Shown one piece after another: positions 34,786 to 45,766 of a DNA stretch of 64,000 nt. The number at the start of each line of letters is the position of its first letter. Position 1 is the stretch's first letter. The translations under genes were made by a program, and so were the position numbers. The notes beneath the pieces are model-generated. The model searched no databases. It saw only the letters and a list, made by a program, of their open reading frames with translations, and had not been told where the DNA came from. This stretch comes from Primula veris (taxonomy: Eukaryota; Streptophyta; Magnoliopsida; Ericales; Primulaceae): assembly GCA_963682055.1 (NCBI GenBank), contig OY821745.1:23805342-23869341 (forward strand), read 5' to 3'.

Positions 34786-35046
34786 GCTACGTCTCTAGAC
34801 CGCTACACGTGATGCTTATATATGTTATAAGGAGGATTATAAGTGTAATCTAGGTTGATCACAAAGATATGTTTCTCTCATAACTAGAACTCTCTCGCTA
34901 TAATATTCTCTCTCAAATATGTGATAATTAAAATACAAGATAGGTGAGACATGTATAGAACACATAGTGGGTCTTATTACAATTTTTAGTGATGTGGGAT
35001 AATCTAGTGAACATGGCCAAAACACATTTGGCTCCACAACTCAACA
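34786..35046 (-). repeat. Outer copia 3' LTR, distal part
   Basis: Completes the left LTR begun at 26809-26892. Together 345 bp, the same length as 39221-39565. Confidence 0.9.
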
Positions 35047-35223
35047 ATCTCCCACTTGGAGTCAAATGTCGAGTGCTTCAAAAGAACTGTGATTATCCCC
35101 GACCATCAAACTCACTGTACTCTCCCGAGCAGAATGCTCCCATCGGTATCCTTGTATAGTAATTAGTACTCTTCCATCGTCAGCGAGTTACCCATACTTC
35201 CAGTGTAGTGGCAACCCTGAGTC

Positions 35224-36653
35224 TCAAGCTCGGAGTCCTACTAAGGTCGTACATAACCTCAGTTTGTCGATTGTAACAGCATTAGTTAGCATATCGGCGG
35301 GGTTCTTAGCGCACTCAATCTTTTCTAGCACGAAAATTCCATCTTCTAGAACAACCCGGATAAAATGGTAACGGATCTGTATGTGTTTGGTGCATGAATG
35401 GAATACAGGATTCTTAGCTATCTGAACTGCACTTTGACTATCACAGTGCAGAACTCCCTTGTCGGTTTTCTGACCGAGCTCCTCTAAGAAACCTTGCAAC
35501 CAAATCATCCCTTTGCTTGCTTCCGTCATCGCGACGTACTCAGCCTCTGTGGTTGACAGTGCAACGATCTTTTGCATCTTAGATGTTCAACTCATAGCAG
35601 TACCACCGTAGGTACAAACACATCCCGTTGTGCTCTTTCGGATATCGAGATCACCAGCCATGTCAGCATCAACATAGTCGTGCAGGCCTACCGAGGTCTT
35701 TCAGAAACATAATGTTGAACTCACAGTACCCGGGAGATATCTCAATATCCACTTCACAGCTTTCTAATGGTGCTTGTCCGGTTTACTCATGTAAGACTGA
35801 CAACTCCCACTGCGTGGGCAATGTCCGGTCTTGTACACATCATAGCGTACATCAAGCTACCAATTGCTGAAACGTAGGGTATGTTCGACATACTATCCTT
35901 TCCTTCCTCTTTCGAGGGTGATTGTTCCTTCGACAAGTTCAAGTGTGCGGTTAGGGGTGTGCCTACAGTCTTGGCATCACTCATGCTAAACTGAGCCAAC
36001 ACTTTCTTCACATACTCGGCTTGAGATAGAAACAAAGACTCATCCCTTCCTTGGGAAATCCTCATACCGAGGATCTGATTTGCGGCACCCAAATCCTTCA
36101 TCTCAAAGTTTTTCGTCAACTGTTGCTTCACCTTGTTAATTTCTACAAGGCTCGACCCGGCGAGCAACATGTCATCTACATACAGAAGTAGAATGACGCA
36201 TGAAGAAATCTCAAATCTCTTCACGAAACAGCAGTGATCACTATCACTTCTTTCAAAACCGGTACCCACCATGAAACTGTCAAACTCTTTATACCACTGC
36301 CGTGGTGCTTGTTTTAACTCGTACAAGCTCTTCTTTAGTTTACAGACCAAACTCTCTTTTCCCTTTTTGGCAAAACCTTCAGGTTGTAGCATGTAAATTT
36401 CTTCTTCAAGATCTCCATAGAGAAAAGCAGTTTTCACATCTAACTGTTCAAGATGAAGATTCTCATTTAAAACAATGCTCAACAATAGCCGAACAGTCAT
36501 CAACTTTATGACCGGAAAAAAGATCTCAGTGTAGTCAAATCTTTCCGTTTGCTGAAACCCTTTGACTACTAATCGTGCCTTGTACCGTTTCGAGTTATCT
36601 TGTTCTTCCTTTAGTCGGAACACCCATTTGTTACTAAGTGCCCTTTTTCCCAT
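35224..36653 (-). pseudogene. Outer copia reverse transcriptase and RNase H
   Basis: RT carries KGFQQTERFDY, LEQLDVKTAFLYGDLEEEIYM, SLYELKQAPRQWYKEFD and the catalytic YVDDML. RNase H carries TTEAEYVAMTEASKG and HCDSQSAVQIAKN, and ends at GLRA. Frames break between 35577 and 35787. It resembles the Tnt1-94 type. Confidence 0.9.
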
Positions 36654-36813
36654 TGAAAAGTTCGGCTAACTACCAAGTCACATTCTCTTTTAGTGACTTC
36701 ATCTCATCCTTCATGGTGAGCTCCCACTTGCTCGAGTCTTTCAGCTTCAGGGCTTCCTCTCTACTCTCGGGCTCGCCTGCATCATTGAGTAGTATGAAAT
36801 GCATGGAAGGAGA

Positions 36814-38000
36814 TTATCGGACAGTAGGTCTCCTTTCGCGATGACCTCGGCCCAATTCAGGTTGAGTAGTTTGGGGTAACTCCTCGTCCTCTTCAGCATG
36901 TGCTGGTAGGTTGTCGAGCACCACTGGCTCATCTTCAGCGTTATCTTCCAACTCCATTCTTGGAAATGCATTCATGTCGACTATACCACTTTCCTCGGAC
37001 GGGAGCGCGTGTTCTTCCACCATCACATTTTGTCGATCTTTGTACAAAATGCTTTCGTTGAAGATGACATCCTTACTGCGAATGATCTTCTTTGTTTGAC
37101 CATCCCAGAAGCGATATCCGAACTCAGCTCCACCGTACCCCACAAAGTAACAAACTTTGGATTTCGAGTCAAGTTTGGTACGCTCGTTTATATAGACATG
37201 GATATATGACAGACAACCAAACACTCGCAGGTGTTCATAAGAGATAGGCTTTCCTATCCAGACTTCCTCGGGAATTCTGTTTTCTAATGACATTGAGGGC
37301 ACGTGGTTAATGAGATAACCACTGTGCTTACTGCATATGCCCATAAGGCTTTGGGTAGCCCACTTTACAGCCACATACTCCTAGCATGCTCATTGATTAT
37401 TTGGTTCATTCTCTCGGCCATACCATTTTGTTGTGGCGTTCTTCGGATGATCTTGTCCATTCGAATGCCTCTTTGTACACAGAACTCTATGAAATTCGCA
37501 TCAATGTACTCTCCGTCGTTATCGGACCTCAAACATTTCAGTTTATTCCTGGTCTCTATTTCGACCATGGCCTTCCATTCTTGAAATTTCTTAAACACTT
37601 CAGACATGTGTTTCAAGAAGTAGATCCATGTGTTCCTCATCGAATTATCGATGAAGGTCACATAGTACTGAGATCCTCCTAGTGAGGTTACCGGAGATGG
37701 CCCCCATACATCGGAGTGGACAAGTGTTAGCTTTTCCTCCCTATGAGCTTTTCCACCTTTCTGGAAGCTTACCTTCTTTTGCTTCCCAAAGATGCAACCT
37801 TCACATATGTTGAGGTTGATAGACTTCAAGCCTGCAAGTTTACTGTCTTTTGCTAACACATGCATCCCCTTCTCACTTATATGACCTAAACATTTATGCC
37901 ACATTTCAGAGCAATTTTGCGACATAGCTGCCGCAATTATACATTCATCATCGGTCGTCATGTACAATGTACTGGCTTTGCTCCCTCGTGCTATCACCAT
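36814..38000 (-). pseudogene. Outer copia integrase
   Basis: Contains CLGHISEKGMHVL and GCIFGKQKKVSF (zinc region), VHSDVWGPSPV, CLRSDNDGEYID and TPQQNGMAERMNQ (catalytic D, D, E), then the conserved IPEEVWIGKPISY segment and GYGGAEFGYRFWD. The frame changes near 37370. Confidence 0.9.
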
Positions 38001-38015
38001 AGCTCCTAGTGAAAC

Positions 38016-39163
38016 TTACCAAGCTTCACTGCTAAACGAAATGGAGTGTCCCTCTATATCGAGTTGTCGTACTAAAATCATATTCTTGGTCAACCTCGGA
38101 ACATGGCTCACTTTCGCCAGCTTCCATACTGACCCGTTTGGAATGCGAATCTTCACATTGCTCATTCCAACAACATCCAATGCTTCTCCGTCGGCTAGAT
38201 ACACTTTACCGAAATTACCCGTAATGTAATTTTTGAATAAATCATTCTGAGAGGTCGTGTGAAATGATGTCCCATAGTCTAGAATCCACGAATCTATATT
38301 TCTCTGTACGGCAAGCATTAAATAGTCACCCAAATCCTCGTCGCTCGCAACATTTTCCACATGACATCTGCCGGTTTCCTTCTTCGGCTGCTTGCACTCA
38401 TGGGCGAAGTGCCCCATACCCTGGCAGTTATAGCATCGGAGATTCTTCTTGCTTCGATCGCTATTTTTGCCACCTCGAATTTGCCCTCTTCTACCTCTCG
38501 ATTTCGAACGACTTATTTTGTCCAATCTGTCCTTACCCCGGTAACTTGAACCGACGTTCAAGGCTGCTCCATCATTTGAGCATTCACCCATATCTTGTCT
38601 TCTGAGTTCCTCAGCGAGTATTTGATCTCGGATGCCGTTGTAAGTCAGTTTCTCCTTTCCAATTGAGTTGCTGACAGTAGCTCGTATGAACTCCCAACTG
38701 TTCGGTAGAGAGGCTAGCAGTATTAGGGCTCTTACCTCGTCTTAAAAATGTATCTCGACCGCATTCAACTAATTTACGGTGTCGATGAATTTATTCACAT
38801 GGTTTGCGACAGGTGTGTTCTCAGCCATGCGTAGGTTGAACAACTTACGCATGAGATGTATCTTGTTGTTTGCGGATGGTTTTTCATACATGTCGGTGAG
38901 GACCTTCATCATCTCCATCGTCATCGTCTCTCTTGCGACGTTATGTGCCACGCTCTTAGATAGTGTTAGTCGGATCACTCCCAACACTTGTCGGTCTAAG
39001 AGTTTTCACGCCTCCTCGGTGGTCGTGGTCGGCCTTTCCTCGAGAAGAAGTGGCTGATGCATCTTCCTCCCGTACAGATAATCCTCTATTTGCATTCTCC
39101 AAATGCGAAGTCCTTTCCGTCGAATTTCTCGATCCCATGTGCGGTTCTGTCTTCTTTCGCCAT
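38016..39163 (-). pseudogene. Outer copia gag and protease
   Basis: Gag probably starts at ATG 39163 (MAKEDRTAHGIEKFDGKD). A 1-bp deletion follows within 20 codons, and further on there is a TGA in place of a Trp codon. The remainder has SANNKIHLMRKLFNLRMAE and an intact zinc knuckle CYNCQGMGHFAHEC. The protease active site reads DYGTS where the family has DSGAS or DSGTS. Several lesions are consistent with its age. Confidence 0.85.
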
Positions 39164-39220
39164 CGATCTTCCTTTCGATCTTCGACCTTAGTTCTGCAAA
39201 CCTCGGGCTCTGATACCATT

Positions 39221-39565
39221 TGTTAGAAAATCAGGCGAGCTTAAAGAAAGAAAGAAATACAAACCGCACACACTCAATTTGATAACGGAGTTCACCCAAC
39301 AATGACTACGTCTCCGGGCCGCTGCACGTGGCGTTTATATATATTATAAGGAGGATTATAAACGTAATCTGCCTTGATCACAAATCTATGGTTCTGTCAC
39401 AAATAAAACTCTCTCGCTATAATATTCTCTTTCAAATATGTGATAATTAAAATATAAGATAGGTGGGGCATATATAGAACCCATAGTGGGTCTTATTATA
39501 ATTTTTAGTGATGTGGGATAATTTAGTGAACATGGCCAAAATACATTTGGATACACAATTCAACA
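39221..39565 (-). repeat. Outer copia 5' LTR (345 bp, uninterrupted)
   Basis: Shows the original CAATG target used by the inner element. The primer-binding site is at 39203-39219. Confidence 0.95.
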
Positions 39566-39570
39566 CTGAG

Positions 39571-39865
39571 TTGCATAAACTTGGAGAAAAAACTAATGCA
39601 GTTAGCCCCAAAATGATGACATACTGTGAGTAATTGTATGAGTTGATGTGAATCTATAATTAACGGTGAATGGTTCTCCATCGGTCCATCTGGTTAATTT
39701 TATTTAATATTGCACCTAACTTCATTCATATTATAATTATTTTTTAGTAGTTTAGTTCAATAAAATGGCATTCAAGTTAATTACTTCTGCAAGTTGGAAC
39801 CAATAGCTTGGGAGTTGGGACTTCTATAATTTAACCTATGGTTTGTTTTATTAATGGATAGGAAA
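39571..39865. promoter_or_regulatory. Upstream region of TM9SF-like gene
   Basis: Collinear with about 51810-52100 upstream of the second exon-1 copy: shared TTAAGGTGAAT/TTAACGGTGAAT, TTCCATC and TTCAATTC/AAAATGG words. The outer copia element ends about 300 bp before the ATG, so the native promoter may be cut off. No TATA element was chosen. Confidence 0.4.
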
Positions 39866-40794
39866 ATGGGCGAATCTTCAGTGACTGCCCTTGTTTTATT
39901 TTTTATTTTATGGTGTCCAAATCAAGTAATTTCGCACGATTCAGATCATCGCTATTCTTTGAACGACTCGATTCCTTTATATGGTAACAAGGTTGGCCCG
40001 ATTTACAACCCAAGGTACTTAAATGTTTCAATTGTTTAGACTTCCGATCTTGATTTCTTGAGCACTTTCTCTAAAAAGGATGATTTAAATTTCTGGGAAT
40101 TGCTAGATTAGGTTCAAAGACCAACTTCAATCTGCAGAGATTGGAGATCGCTTGCAATTACTACTGGGAGATTTGATGATAGTTTTCAACAGACTGTTAT
40201 AACTAGTCCAGTTTATTCGTTTTTCTTTCGTGAATGGATAGATTGTATACTTATGCAGCTTGTTCTTCTTTGTCATTTTTCATTTTCACTCCATTCATGT
40301 CTTTAGGAATAATTTGGGCAGTATATATAGACATTCCATGTGAGCAATATATTGGCGATCCGACTTGTGAATATACTATGGGCTTAATTTGCTGCTGTTT
40401 TTTGTTTAGGAAATATGATTTGTTTACCAAGTCTAATTAACTTTTTGGATCACTCTGGACTCTGGTCAGAAAAAGTTAAGACTGTCAACTATTTTCAGCT
40501 TATGAGCAAAGTAGAACAAAAAACGTTGTGCTTAAAAGCTGCAACCAAACAATATTGTTGTAAATCCAAAATTTACATGAGGCACTTTTAGTTCACAGGA
40601 CGAAAACCATGTTTTTCTTAAACGGAAGAATCTTTAACTCGTATCCAAAAGGATTGAAACATTTTTTTTTCTAGGTATTGGATTGTTTAATTAAAGTCTT
40701 ACACATTGAATTAAAAAGAATCCCTATTTCTAGAAGTTTGCTCTTATAAATCACCTAGATACCTGTTTTTCTGGTTATTATATATCATCTAGAT

Positions 40795-41232
40795 CTCTGT
40801 TTTAAAATTCGCGCTACATAGCGCTACGTAGCGCGAAATAGCGTTTTTTTGGTAAAAAACGCAACGAAAAATCACGATTTTGGGTGAAATTGCGCTAAAA
40901 TCGCGCTATAGGGGACCAAAAACGCAAAAAGCGCGAAATTCTGGACCAAAAGCGTAAATAGCGAGTTAAAAAAAAAACAGCGGATCTAAATAATTAATAT
41001 ATATTGTGCAATTTTCATAAAAGTGTCTGCAGTCTAGATGGTTAAGACAGTGCTGTAATTTTCAGCAGACCAACTCACCAACAATAATTTTTTTTTTGAT
41101 TTTATTTTATTACTATCTAATATAACTATACATTTCTTTTTTTTTTTTGTTATATATTCTAAAGTTTAGTGCATATTTAGGCAAAAAAAATACACCGCAA
41201 ATCGCTATATAGCAACGCTATTTAAAACACTG
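40795..41232. mobile_element. hAT-type MITE in TM9SF intron 1, 438 bp
   Basis: Ends CTCTGTTTTAAA and TTTAAAACACTG, with a perfect 8-bp duplication ATCTAGAT (40787-40794, 41233-41240). Sub-terminal GCGCTA-type repeats lie at both ends (GCGCTACATAGCGCTACG; CGCTATATAGC). No ORF. Confidence 0.85.
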
Positions 41233-42521
41233 ATCTAGATACCTTTTTCTTAAGATTCATGTTTATGATTGATTAACATAAATTTAGTCAAGTGTTATAA
41301 TTTTTCTCTCTCTTGATCTACTATGCAGTGAAACATACACATATTACGATTACCAATTCTGTTACTCAGGTCTCTTCTTTGCCAACACTCTTAAAAAAAT
41401 TATTTTTCAATGATTATTACCGAGTTAGGAGTATTAATTTCTGCATTGTTTCAATCCGCCAGATCATGAGAAAGAGAAGAAGCAATCTTTCAGTGAAACA
41501 TTAAATGGAGATCGCCTTTTTCCATCTCCATATAAACTCGACTTCCGTGTAGACAAATTTTATGACGTTGCATGTTCAAGAAATCTAACCATAAAAGAAG
41601 TTAAGAAGTTCCGAATAGCAGTTGCGCAAAACTACTACATTCAACTTTACTATGACGATTTACCAGTATGGATCTTATTCGGTGAAAAAATCAACAAAAG
41701 ATACCTACTCATTGATCATATATATTTTACAGTATCTTACAATAAAGATCATGTTATCGAGATCCATGCTCATCCAAACAAATTTGTATTTGTGGACTTA
41801 ACAGAAGATAAAGAGGTTGAAGTAAAATTTGGGTATAGTGTAGATTGGATAGATACAAATGTTACATTCAATAAGAGGATGGAAAATGCACTGTCCCCGA
41901 ATCGTCTTAAACCTCAGTGGTTTTCTCTTATTGCTTCTTTTTTACCTCTTCCCATATTATTTGCTTATGGGATGAAACTTTGTATACAGACGCTCAAAAA
42001 TGATATCAACAAGTAAGCCAACTACGGACTTATTATAAATTGGCAAATACTCTATTCCATAAGTTTTATAATTTCTCCTGTTTACCTTTTCTTTTCTTTC
42101 ATAAAGGCATGCCAAAGATGCAGAATTTGGTGAAAATCAGGAGGCAAAGGGATGGAAAAGCCTCCATGGTGATGTTTTTTGCTATCCAATGTATAAGTCT
42201 CTGCTGGCTGCTGTTGTTGGCTGTGGAACGCAATTAGTTGTTCTGTACGTATGTTCTTTTCAGATTCTTCTAATTCCTACATAAGCATGTGAAAAAAATA
42301 ACGGTGAGACTTATTTCCATGTTTATTTTTATCAATGCAGTTTGTTACTCATCATAATACTCGCAGTATTAGGAATAGTTCATCCTTATAGCCGAGGAGC
42401 TTTCACCACTACAATGGTTGTCTTATATGTAATTACATCAGGCATTGCAGGTTATTCAGCAATTTCTTTATACAGCCAGCTCGAAGGGACTAATTGGGTA
42501 TGATGCTAACATTAATATATA

Positions 42522-42715
42522 CTCCCTCTATCCCTCAATAAATGTCCACTACGAAACTGCGTGCAACTTTAACTTGCAAAAATCAAGTATCTAAATTGCC
42601 AAAATCAAATTTTTAAATCTTAAATTATATGATTAAGTTTCAAAAATACCCGTTTAGTCAATTTAGATAAACGAGTTTTGCAAGTCTAAGTTGCAGTAGA
42701 CACTTATTTAGAATA
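42522..42715. mobile_element. Possible decayed Stowaway-type MITE
   Basis: Left end CTCCCTCTATCCCTCAATAA followed by ATGTCCACTAC is typical of Stowaway. The right side has only GTAGACACTTATTTAGAATAC. It lies where TM9SF exons are missing. Confidence 0.4.
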
Positions 42716-43435
42716 CAAAAAGTTTTTTAAATTTCAAAAGCGTAACCAAGTGTTTGTGCAATAGATTCACCAAGACATAAGCTTTGAGTTTTGTTGTTTT
42801 TTTTGGAGTGTAAACAGTCATGTACATAAACAAACCCATACACGTTTTGAGCTTTTCAAAAACAATTTTTTTCTTTGGCCTAAGAGCAAAAGCAAGCATT
42901 GAAGGGATATGAAGCAAATTTTCAAAACATGGTTTGCACATCCAACTAATGACTTCAAGTATCTTAGATGTATTTTCGATTCATTTTGGGGTCGATATTA
43001 CTAATGTAAAACCTATAAAATCCCCGTGGCAATGTCTTTACTTAGTTTTAGCTAACTAGTATGTCTGTTTTACAGATCGTTTATTAATGGCGGAACATGT
43101 GTCTTGATTATTTTCGGGTACTGCGTATATTACTTCTATCAACTATCAAACATGTCTATACGTCGTTATTCTTTGTTCATTACATATATCGGACGATCAA
43201 GTGTGAGTAACCTACTTACCAAAAAAATAAAATAAAAAGGGCATGAGTGATCAAGCACACGTATCAATCAGCTGCTACATGATTGGTGTTGAGATTCTTG
43301 AGAATGGCCTTGGAGTTGGAAAAATGTAATCATATTTTCCAATGTTAGTATTTCCCTTTTCTTTTGGTGTGTTGTTTCCTTTATGTATACTGCTACCTCC
43401 GTTTTGTATAGTTGTTATTTATCCCTTTTTCCTAT

Positions 43436-43582
43436 TATAGGATTCTTTTGGTTATCTTCTTAAAAATTGCAATTAATACTATAAAGTGCATTCGGCATCG
43501 AAGTTCGAAGGCATCCGATTTCACACAATCAGTGGGACTCTTCGAAGCAGATGAGGTACTAATCAATGTCTCACTAAAGTAG
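43436..43582 (+). other. Exon-like open segment
   Basis: After a TATAG acceptor, the frame ILLVIFLKIAINTIKC and following runs about 45 codons to TAG at 43582, with a hydrophobic then basic character. It could be a last exon of the damaged membrane-protein gene, but I do not recognise a clear match. Confidence 0.3.
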
Positions 43583-45733
43583 TCAAGGAATTTCATCCAT
43601 CAATGGAGAAGTATATATTAAATTTCATGACGGAATTATTAAAAATGACGTGCCAAACACTAGCTACATTGTTTTGTTAATAAATCATTGATTTTTTTTT
43701 ATCATTTTTTTAATAATCACTGATTTTAATTATTTATAACTTTTTTTTTGAAAAAAGTAAACATTTATATTTTTGAATTATCTCTCTTTAAAATGCCAAA
43801 TAACGCCAAATAAACAATTAAATTCCCAAAAATTTATAAAACACGGAAATCATTTTTTTCAAGTAATTAATAATAAAATGTTGAAATCATTGACTTAAGA
43901 AATTTTGTAGGAATATTAGCGTTTTTATAATTAGGCCCCCCTTGATTTTTTTTCTCCATTAGATGTTTGCTGTGTTAGTCTAATTCGCAGTAAATTTGTT
44001 TGTATCCGTGGCTACCTAGGGCTAATGTAGTTGAGGGGCCTTATTATATTTTGAGACAATTATTTTTCTAATTTTGATCTCTAAATATTACATTTTAGAA
44101 CCAAAAAAATATTTTCAACTCTAAACAATTATTTTTGCCCCTAAAAATTATTATTTGGAGACAAATTTTGATCGTGTCCAAATAATTTGTGTCTAAATGT
44201 AAAGTTTCTTGAAGTGTACATATGCATGTTTTTCACATAAACATGTGTTTGGGAGTTGAAACCTTTGGATTACACGAATATCAAGTGTTTCCAATCTACA
44301 TATCTTTGTACTCCTTACCAAATAAAGTTGCTCATACATGCAACTGTAAAACGCCTTTTGACATAAACGAATCTATAGCCGCCAAGAGATCGTATATATC
44401 ATACTATTTAGCTTTTTTTAGAATAATGAAACGTTTTGAGTGACATACAACTTGTTGATAGAAATAGTGAGTTGTGGATCAAGCTTTTAAGCTTAATATC
44501 CATTACGTAATGTTTCCCAAAAGAACATGACAGGATAGGAGATATCAGCTCCACAATACTTTCAAAAATACTCAACTTCCAACATCACTTATTTTTCCGA
44601 TTCGGCTTTTCTTTTTCCAGAGTTTTAGCCCCCAATTAGCCAAAGAAAATGAATTAAAACACCTATGCACAAACAAAGAAACGAAACTCTTGTGTGAGGT
44701 CACACCCGATCCTTTGGCTAGCCAAAAAAGCGGGTTGAGACTCGGTTGACGGTCTGAAAATATTATTTTGGGGGCAAAAATGATTAAAAGTTGATATTTT
44801 CTTGTCCAATGAAAGTGGATGAAAATTTGAAGTCGGAGCTAACATGGCAGAAGCTTTTGAGTGGTACTGGACTACTTGTCACACCCTTCTTAATTCTTAT
44901 CTTTTGCGAAACAATGTATATGGAGTCTGGGATCATTGAAATGTTTCAAAACAATGTAACAACTTGCAGAACACATCCACACATTTAAACAAGCACAAAA
45001 ACTAAAAAGTATAACAATGTAACGTCTCAAGCTTTCTCGTAAATCCCAGGTTATTTCACTTTCCCAAACCGGATTACGCTTGGATGAATGTCTGAAGAAA
45101 CTTATTCCTAATTTCAACATTCTACTACTAAATAAACAAAATCAGAAGAAGAAGAAAAAGTTGCCGTAAGTTTAGGATCTAAAACACGAAAAAGGCCGGT
45201 ATTATAAGTTACTTTCCAAAACATAGGGTCTAAATTGGAAATAATATTTTCTCCCTAAAAAGCCATCGTTTGGCAAGTAATTTATTTATTTTATAATAAA
45301 CAAATTTGAAGTTAAAGAATTTGACAAAAAATAATATACCGTAGTTGGTTAGGCGTGTCTACTAGAGCAGTGTTACTTCCATTAGACCGAGCAAAATTGA
45401 CGAGCAAATGTGTTGAAGCGTTTGTAGATCTTATCAACAGATTATTTGGTCAAAAATCATATTTTAAAAATCTGTTTAAAAAATTCAGACAAAATCTAGA
45501 TTTTGTATTTTTTAGCCTTTTTAGGCTAAAAATATTCTTTTCAAAAGCTAAATATTATGATTGTCCAAACACTCATGTGTTCTTTAAAATCTAAAAACCA
45601 AAAATGAGCTAAAAAAAAATTTGTTGTCAAACACACCCTATAAGTTACTTTTCAAAACATAAGGTCTAAATTAGAAATTATATATTCTCCCTCAAAGCTC
45701 TCAAAGGTTTAAGAAATACAGACTTAAATAAAT

Positions 45734-45766
<33 letters not shown>
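43583..45766. other. Intergenic with a CACTA-type terminus
   Basis: No gene. 44205-44217 reads TTTCTTGAAGTG, the inverse of a CACTTCAAGAAA terminus, preceded by G/T-rich repeated phrases (about 43990-44205), so this is probably one end of a small CACTA-type element. The partner end was not found. A (TA)n run lies at 45741-45764, just before the next gene. Confidence 0.45.

Larger units (their letters stand above)
26809..39565 (-). mobile_element. Outer Ty1/copia retrotransposon
   Basis: 345-bp LTRs (right 39221-39565; left 26809-26892 plus 34786-35046) begin TGTTAG and end CAACA. The target duplication CTGAG is perfect (26804-26808, 39566-39570). The primer site next to the right LTR is TGGTATCAGAGCC on the minus strand (initiator Met tRNA). 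A purine tract lies next to the left LTR at about 35047-35060. The gene order gag, protease, integrase, RT, RNase H is of copia type. The LTRs differ at about a tenth of positions by eye, so it is old. An inner element sits in its left LTR. Confidence 0.95.
39866..43215 (+). pseudogene. Transmembrane-9 (nonaspanin) family gene, central exons missing
   Basis: Exons by frame and GT/AG: 39866-40014, 41329-41369, 41463-42012, 42107-42244, 42341-42497, then a detached piece at about 43076-43210. The protein begins with a signal peptide, then SDHRYSLNDSIPLY and NKVGPIYNPSETYTYYDY, then LNGDRLFPSPYKLDF, IQLYYDDLPVW and DLTEDKEVEVKFGYSV (lumenal domain). The first membrane helix and GWKSLHGDVF follow, then helices ending QLEGTNW. 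These are TM9SF11/12-type motifs, proteins of Golgi/endosome membranes. After QLEGTNW the family has about 200 more residues. Only a piece like the late SFLCGG-YAYC segment (SFINGGTCVLIIFGYC) is found at 43076, in another phase: direct splicing gives ATC GTT TAT TAA. Upstream exons are free of stops. The start ATG is shared with the second exon-1 copy. The fragment could still be expressed in truncated form. Confidence 0.8.

Noticed and set aside
45360..45640. Possible MITE before the methyltransferase gene
   Set aside because: The right end TTGTTGTCAAACACACCC is hAT-MITE-like, but no matching left end could be found, so borders cannot be supported.
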